64,000 bases of DNA from Phoronis australis (taxonomy: Eukaryota > Phoronida > Phoronidae): the NCBI GenBank assembly GCA_002633005.1, contig NMRA01000001.1, positions 1,350,198 to 1,414,197 of the forward strand, read 5' to 3'. Made by a program: the position numbers and the translations under genes. The notes beneath the pieces were generated by a model. The model had not been told where the DNA came from, searched no databases, and saw only the letters and a list, made by a program, of their open reading frames with translations. Below are positions 58,157-64,000 of this stretch, piece by piece; the stretch's first letter is position 1, and each line of letters begins with the position of its first letter.

Positions 58157-61100
58157 TCTAAATTATCAATCTTACGTTTAGGGATTTTTGATGAAAATCC
58201 TGAACATTGGATACGCGTATGAAGATAGAATTCTAGCAGAACTTTGTGTATGATCATAACGTGAAGTCCGCTTTTCTTTGGTCATTACAAGGAATAAATC
58301 CTCGACTATATTTCAGCCAGGCGACAAACGTTAAAGGATTCATTAGTAGTAGTGGCAGTATTTTTGTGAAAACAGCCACACACCGTCTGATCAATTTGCA
58401 CATATTGTTACTATTATAATCTGTAGTAAAATTTTATGTTATCAACAATTGCTTGGGGAATGTTTCCTGAATTTTTGTTCTGTTGATATAAATGAAGCAC
58501 TTTTCATCAGAACTTGGATCGACTTTTGCCGCTTAGTTCTTAGACAATTTCAAGCTAAGGTTGAATTTCAATTTAAAGTAGAATGTGGTGGAAATGAGGG
58601 ATTGTATTTCTCCACAAAAATAAGTACTTTTGTACTGTGCACGTGTCATCGAACAAAATTCGGTAAAGTTTAGAGCATTTGCACAATGTAGAAAGCTTTT
58701 GAATAATTTGGCAGTGCAATGTTTTTGATATGAATGGAAGCATCCTCACTGTATCTCTTCGTGCATGCATCGAGTACATACCAATCGGGCCGTAATGATT
58801 TTAGTACGAATAGTCTTTCTTGATACAGGCCCCTGAGAATGTGAAAACTGACACTTGCTCTATCTGTAAATATTGATCGATGGACGGTTGAGCGTGGTTT
58901 TATCTGCTACTCACGGTGATTTAGTAGTAGGAACGAGATCTTGCCTATCCCAAAAATAGTATACTTGGTTATGGTTGTTGTTTTTTTTCAATATTGATGC
59001 GGTGATGTGTTTGTTTAGTTGTCCATAGTTTCAAAAACAAAATCATGATGACACCTGAAATGGTTCGGGATCCTTCTGTTACCCAGCGCCACCTGGTGTC
59101 AGCTTTGAGGTGGATGTTTTAAAGTGTATGCAAACCAGAACTAATTGTGCTATTTTTGGCCTAACATGATGTGTTGTTGGAAGGTGGACCAGAAAGTGTG
59201 GAACGTCAAAGAGCAAGGCGTAAGTCGGGTTAGCAGCTGTAAATCTTCAGTTGAACGAAACCAATGAACTCCTTTTGGTTCACGGTTTTATCACGTGAAA
59301 TTATTAAAAATAAAACATAAAAAGTGTCCACCCCAATTTCGGTGCATTCGGCCAATTAAATTTCCAATATACATGTATAACTCAAAGGAAATTGAAAATC
59401 CAGCTACTGCTCAAAATCTCATTTTCAATATGCAAAACGAAAATAGAAAATCCAACCGCTGTTCGATATTGAACCACAAAAACGAATTTCCATTTTATGC
59501 CTTGAATCTTGAAAATTAAATTAACGGAATGCACCTTGATTCTCCCAAACGTGAACCAAAAGATGGCACTGAAAGGGACTTTATGCAGGGGCACCTTGTT
59601 GAATAGTATTTGTATTTGAGCAAATGTCACCAAAACTACAGATTATAACTTAAAAGTATATAATGAAATTTCTAAATTTTAAAAAAGCCTTTTACTTGAT
59701 AACAAAATGCCATTGATTATATCATGTGACCATGACTTTATTAAAATTTACCATGGTAAAACAATGGTGTCGAAAATAAAACCATATTTCGTTGGATATA
59801 AATATTGAAGATGGAGTCTAAAAAACGCCGTACTTATAATTATTTGGTTCACATTTGATACATTTGATTTTTTTATGAAAATTATAAATGTCTCTTTGAT
59901 AACCCCTCATGCAACAGAATTACTTAAAAACAATTTTTAAAAGTGTTTTCAAGAGTGGCGCAAAGTATATGAAAGTGTCATATCAATCCGGTAAGTCATG
60001 CATTTCTTAGACATGACGCTTCTAAGTTAGCCAAATTTAGACATGTTCTATAGTCTTACAAAACCTTGAGAACAATCTGAGTAACTCGGGACAATCCTAT
60101 TTGGCTACACAAATTCACACGAGTCGTAGTGTGCGGACACGAAAGAGGCGTGACCGATGACAATGAAATGGAAATGGCTAATAGCTTCTTGCCTTCATTT
60201 ATCTTTATAGATACTCTTTCCACTTCATTTTAGTTAAGAACTTTACGTTTCGTTCTAGTTAAAAACTCATAAGACGGATTTTAACGCAAGTTAGTTGAAA
60301 CGAAATTAAAGCTCAAATAATGTTCATTCAATACAACTCAAATATTTTCAAACTTAATTGGCTTTTATAAGAGTTTTAGTTTCATTTTTATTTTTGATGG
60401 TGCGCCACCACCTAAAATGGCCGCCGTAGTGAGTGTACAAGTAATGACAAGCTTCTAGCCACTGGCACTATTTCCTCAGTATAATAATGTTTCGAGATAC
60501 GCGTTCCGCTTCATATTAGTTTGAATCGGATTTTGGCACCAGTTAGTTTTGTCAAAATCTTAAGCACAACTAATGCTCCTTCAACATAACTAAATATATT
60601 TTAAACAATGATTTATCTACATCTGAAATACATGCTAAACCAATTTCGGTAAAATAAATTTTGTCAATGATGAATAATATCTTAACTCACGTAATGTTAT
60701 CAAGGATGTTATAATTAGATAAAATTTAACTTGCAAACAGTACATTTATCTAAAAGTACTTCAAATGACGGAAGTTACCAGCAAAAAAACTATCGTGACG
60801 TAAGGTGCACGTTTGGTGGGACCACCTGCAATATAAAATATGATAGTCATTGTAAATCATAGATTAAGCTTATTTCGGATCGTTAGAATATGTTTCGCTT
60901 ACAAACACGGAAGTCACTTCCTTCAATAACGTTAAAAAATTACTATTATAATAACCTTTTAAAAAGTTATGTACATTGTCGGCGAGAAAGCTAATTTCAT
61001 TAAATATTAACCACAAAACGGATTCGCGTTCGTAGACAAACGCTTTGTTGTCTAGCTAGATTAACGGCACAGTAATTTAAGCTTATTTAACTTGTAAAGT

Positions 61101-61280
61101 CAATGGTCAACTAATTTCAGCGAATGTCTGGCTGACATCGACCAGAATTGGCGACTTGTAGTAAAAGCACATAACATAAATTATTGAATTATTAATTTGG
61201 TTCTGGTCAAAACTCGGATAATTTTAAAAATGTGTCCCAACCCACAATAATCTCAAAAATGCGTTTCTCGGCCACTATAT
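58157..61280. other. Laccase B 3' flank, duplicate of 1.83-9.19 kb
   Basis: The stretch is collinear with the 3' flank of laccase A but lacks the 1.7 kb block at 2,917-4,611 and the BEL/Pao element. No gene was seen. It starts near the decayed copy of the plus-strand gene's terminal exon. Confidence 0.65.
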
Positions 61281-61555
61281 TCAACCTGGCGGACTAGATT
61301 GGCGCCTGCGCACAACTTTTTTAGAAGATTTACATTTTCCTCCGGACGCGTTACAAAATTTACCTGAAACTTTATTTTTGATCTCGTTCGTTTTAGTCAT
61401 TATTGCGTCAAACTCTTCCGCAGAAAATGTGAAGTCTCCACAAGTCTTGAATCCTTTAGGGGGTGGAGCCATGGATTCATCGTCACCAACTTTTAATAAT
61501 AGAGCCATGCCCTCCTCCGCGTGGTCAGCCACATGACAATGAAAATACCACCATC
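61281..61555 (-). CDS. Laccase B terminal exon
   Basis: The exon encodes [20 protein letters not shown] with all type-1 ligands and the axial Met. It ends in the same basic tail ([12 protein letters not shown]) and TGA as laccase A. The possible tail donor TTTCAG/gtaaat is also conserved. Confidence 0.9.
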
Positions 61556-63133
61556 CTAAAAATAAAAGTAAAACCAATTTTCACGTATGCACGTCTGTTG
61601 TGGCATGTATTGTCGCACTTAACCCTTGTTGTGGCTAGGGCGACAATATGTGCCAGAAACGATGAAATATGCCGTCAATATAGACACATGTTGTCGTCCG
61701 GGCGGCAATATGTATCGGGTTCGACAATATGTCTAATGAACAATGTATTCAAAAGGTAGTCTGCTTATCAATGTTTATACACAAGGGCGGATTCAGAGAC
61801 AGACTGAGGCCTAGAAAATTTTAAGAAACGCAAAATGAAGTTGTTAATTAAGTTGAACGGGGGAAGAATCGGGACTGGATGGTTGTTAACAACGTCTCAC
61901 GCCAGCCTCTTATTATTTGCGGGTAGCTTTGATTTTGGGATACTAAAGACGTATTTTACTCCCTTCCCCCTACTCGATCTCTAAATCCTTATTTCCACTC
62001 CCAGAAACATCCTCCCCGGGGGAGTCTTTTGTTGTAGTTTGGATTTGTTCATCCCTTCACGTAGGCTTATACATGTACACAGTATAACAAACTTGATGAC
62101 CTACTGTACAGGCGCACAGCCTTGCAATTTTGTTAAAGATGAACGCCTTTAGGGGGTGACAATATGTGCCAACATCTATAGTCGCATTCTTCACATATTA
62201 TCGGCCCTTGGGGTCGGTAACAATATGTGCCGGATGCGATAATATATGTCGTGAACACCGACACATATTGTCGCCAGGACGACGATATGTAGAGTGCGTC
62301 AATAATTGTTACAACAACGTCTACATTTACGTGTATGGCAAATACCCAGCCGCCGCCGCCGCCGCCGCAGCTGCTGCTGCTGCTGCCAGGGCTTCTGCTG
62401 CTGCTGAAAATCATCCCGAGTTCCTTTTACAGCATACCTGGGTTGTCTGCTTTAAACCTGATGACGACATAGCCACCTGCCGGAACTACGACGGTGTCTT
62501 TTTTCACAGGGTTCTTCGTGTTGAGTCCAACCGGGTGACCCTCTGCCCAAGCTTAAAAATGAAGTGGTGATTATCGCGAGATCGCTAATATTTCTTTGTT
62601 TCATGTGTAAATCAGAAGTAAAATAAAACATCCCGCATGAAATACAGTAAATCAAAACCAACATCAAAGTCGTAGTTCAATTGTGAAATGCCCGGAAGAG
62701 CAAAGTTTCACTTTAATTTGGTAAATGACCAATTATACAACTAACGCTTGCATTGTATTTCGTATAAAACATTATTGCCAAAGGGTTTTCTATTTTTCAA
62801 GACAAATGCCTTGTTGCAAATATTGACTTTCAATCAAATATTTTAACATCAGATAATTATGCAGTTCTAATGACAAAGATTGAATTTATCACGGAATCTT
62901 AAAAAAATGAAAGCCCGCTTTTCCGCCGTGATTGTGTGTTGCCTATCGAAAACTATAGAAAATTTAAAGCTTGAACGGTTCACCTGCATCAATGCACGTC
63001 TTCGAGCCTTTTCTAAGACACTTCAGGTCGGGATTGTTGGAGATAAGTCGGCCATCCTCATTGTACACCGGGTGTCCTTCCTTGAGCACGTAGAAACTGT
63101 AACCATGGAGATGGACCGGGTGTTGCATACCAC
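61281..63133 (-). CDS. Laccase-type multicopper oxidase B, last three exons (partial)
   Basis: This is a paralogue of laccase A whose upstream exons lie beyond the right edge. Exons are 62,984-63,133, 62,438-62,551 and 61,281-61,555, with the same phases as laccase A exons 13-15. The copper motifs [12 protein letters not shown] and [12 protein letters not shown] are intact. Differences include GMQHP for GMPHP, VPAGG for VAAGG, and a 9-nt in-frame deletion in the tail. Frames are open throughout, so the gene appears functional as far as seen. The next exon would be expected about 2.2 kb further right, outside the window. Confidence 0.88.
61556..62437 (-). other. Laccase B last intron with repeat tracts
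   Basis: The intron carries the same AATATGTG-type repeats as laccase A intron 14 and a longer CCG/CTG tract (about 62,347-62,406). Confidence 0.6.
62438..62551 (-). CDS. Laccase B exon homologous to A exon 14
   Basis: The 114-nt exon encodes [20 protein letters not shown] and [15 protein letters not shown]. It has the consensus PAGGY that laccase A has lost. Confidence 0.9.
62984..63133 (-). CDS. Laccase B exon homologous to A exon 13
   Basis: The 150-nt exon keeps the same splice borders (ttcatattccaag acceptor, GATGCAG/gtgaac donor). It encodes [20 protein letters not shown] and ends KTCIDA. Confidence 0.9.
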
Positions 63134-64000
63134 CTTGGAATATGAAAGTTTGGTATTCATTAGTAAGCAATGAGTGTTTACTTTCTCTGCGCATATGCTA
63201 ATTCTTCTTTTCAAAGGATAAAATGTTTTGAACAATGTTATTTTCCCAATCAATCATCAGGTGAATAAAATTTATCAAGGCTGAAAATCGCCAAAACACA
63301 AATGGTAAGTACGTCTTTTTGAGATTATGGAATGCATCACAAAGAAGAACAAAATGCAATTCGTCTTCAACAGAGTTGCTCGTATAGAAAGGGCGTGTTC
63401 TATCGCCATAACCAATTTTTAAATACCTAGCAGTCTCAACTAGTAGACTATGGTGTCCATGACGAAATATCGAGGTGGTTTGGATGAAAACACGTGGCAA
63501 ACTAAATTTTATGCATTGTTCTACTGCGGAGATTTCCTTAAACTTCCTAAAATAGGGAAGCTTTCTGTTATTATGAATATATGAATACCAACTACGGTCG
63601 TTTATTCGTTATGGTTTCAGAATACTTAGTGGAAAACGTATTTTAAACTGGAATTTAACCAGTATTACATAACACCTAGTATACAGAGGGTACCTCCCAC
63701 ATTCACTTAAAACTGCAACATTGGAGCAGGCAGTTCCTACTCCAACAATCACTACAAAAACGCAAATGAACCATTTTAATGATATCGTACCAGAACCCCT
63801 CAGAGAATTTCTTTTCTTCGTTTTTGGTGACGACACCGTCCAGACACGTTGGCTGGTAAACAACCACTTTTCACCAGTGACTTTTCTAATTTGCAGAGTT
63901 TTGACAGGCTCAATGCAATGTCTCTCAGTACGTGGTAATCGCATTCAAATGGTGGCTTTGGGATGAAAACTGCTCACTGGGAGTACTTTTGTTTTTAGTA
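63134..64000 (-). other. Laccase B intron, homologous to A intron 12
   Basis: The stretch aligns with 11,164-12,230, with deletions (for example the equivalent of 11,700-11,890). No exon was recognised up to the window edge. Confidence 0.55.

Noticed and set aside
1-64000. tRNA, rRNA or other structured RNA genes
   Set aside because: None was recognised by eye on either strand; a covariance-model search would be needed to exclude small ones.

Overview
The window is eukaryotic genomic DNA: AT-rich, with short exons, GT-AG introns of up to about 9 kb, and dense remnants of metazoan transposons. The retroelement mix (BEL/Pao, DIRS/Ngaro-type, Penelope-like, APE-type LINEs with a 2A-like relic) plus a long-TIR DNA transposon suggests a highly heterozygous marine invertebrate such as a lancelet, hemichordate or mollusc. 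I cannot resolve the phylum from sequence alone.

The main gene is a secreted laccase-type multicopper oxidase on the minus strand. I assembled it by hand as 15 coding exons from a signal-peptide exon at 46,466 to a stop at 9,195. All intron phases agree, the model is 703 codons plus stop, and every copper ligand is present. A second, paralogous laccase on the same strand enters from the right edge; only its last three exons (63,133 to 61,281) are inside. Its 3' flank (about 58.16-61.28 kb) is homologous to the 3' flank of the first gene (about 1.83-9.19 kb), so the two genes come from a tandem segmental duplication of at least about 56 kb period. A third gene, on the plus strand, ends at 1,884; only its last two exons are seen and it lies tail-to-tail with the first laccase.

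Two single N bases (14,213 and 29,386) mark contig joins. At each, the end of one contig and the start of the next carry the same locus (10,588-14,212 versus 14,214-17,819; 27,603-29,385 versus 29,387-30,716), with a few percent divergence and indels. These look like unmerged overlapping haplotypes, so laccase exons 12 and 13 appear twice only because of assembly.

Layout: 1-1,884 end of the plus-strand gene; 1,885-9,194 intergenic with a BEL/Pao element; 9,195-46,466 laccase A, its introns loaded with a LINE (26.4-30.4 kb), CTCF-like motif repeats (35.9-38.8 kb), a Penelope fragment (38.9-39.5 kb) and a 3.1 kb long-TIR DNA transposon (42.8-45.9 kb); 46,467-58,150 intergenic with a DIRS-like element, LINE fragments and MITE-like hairpins; 58,150-64,000 3' flank and last exons of laccase B.
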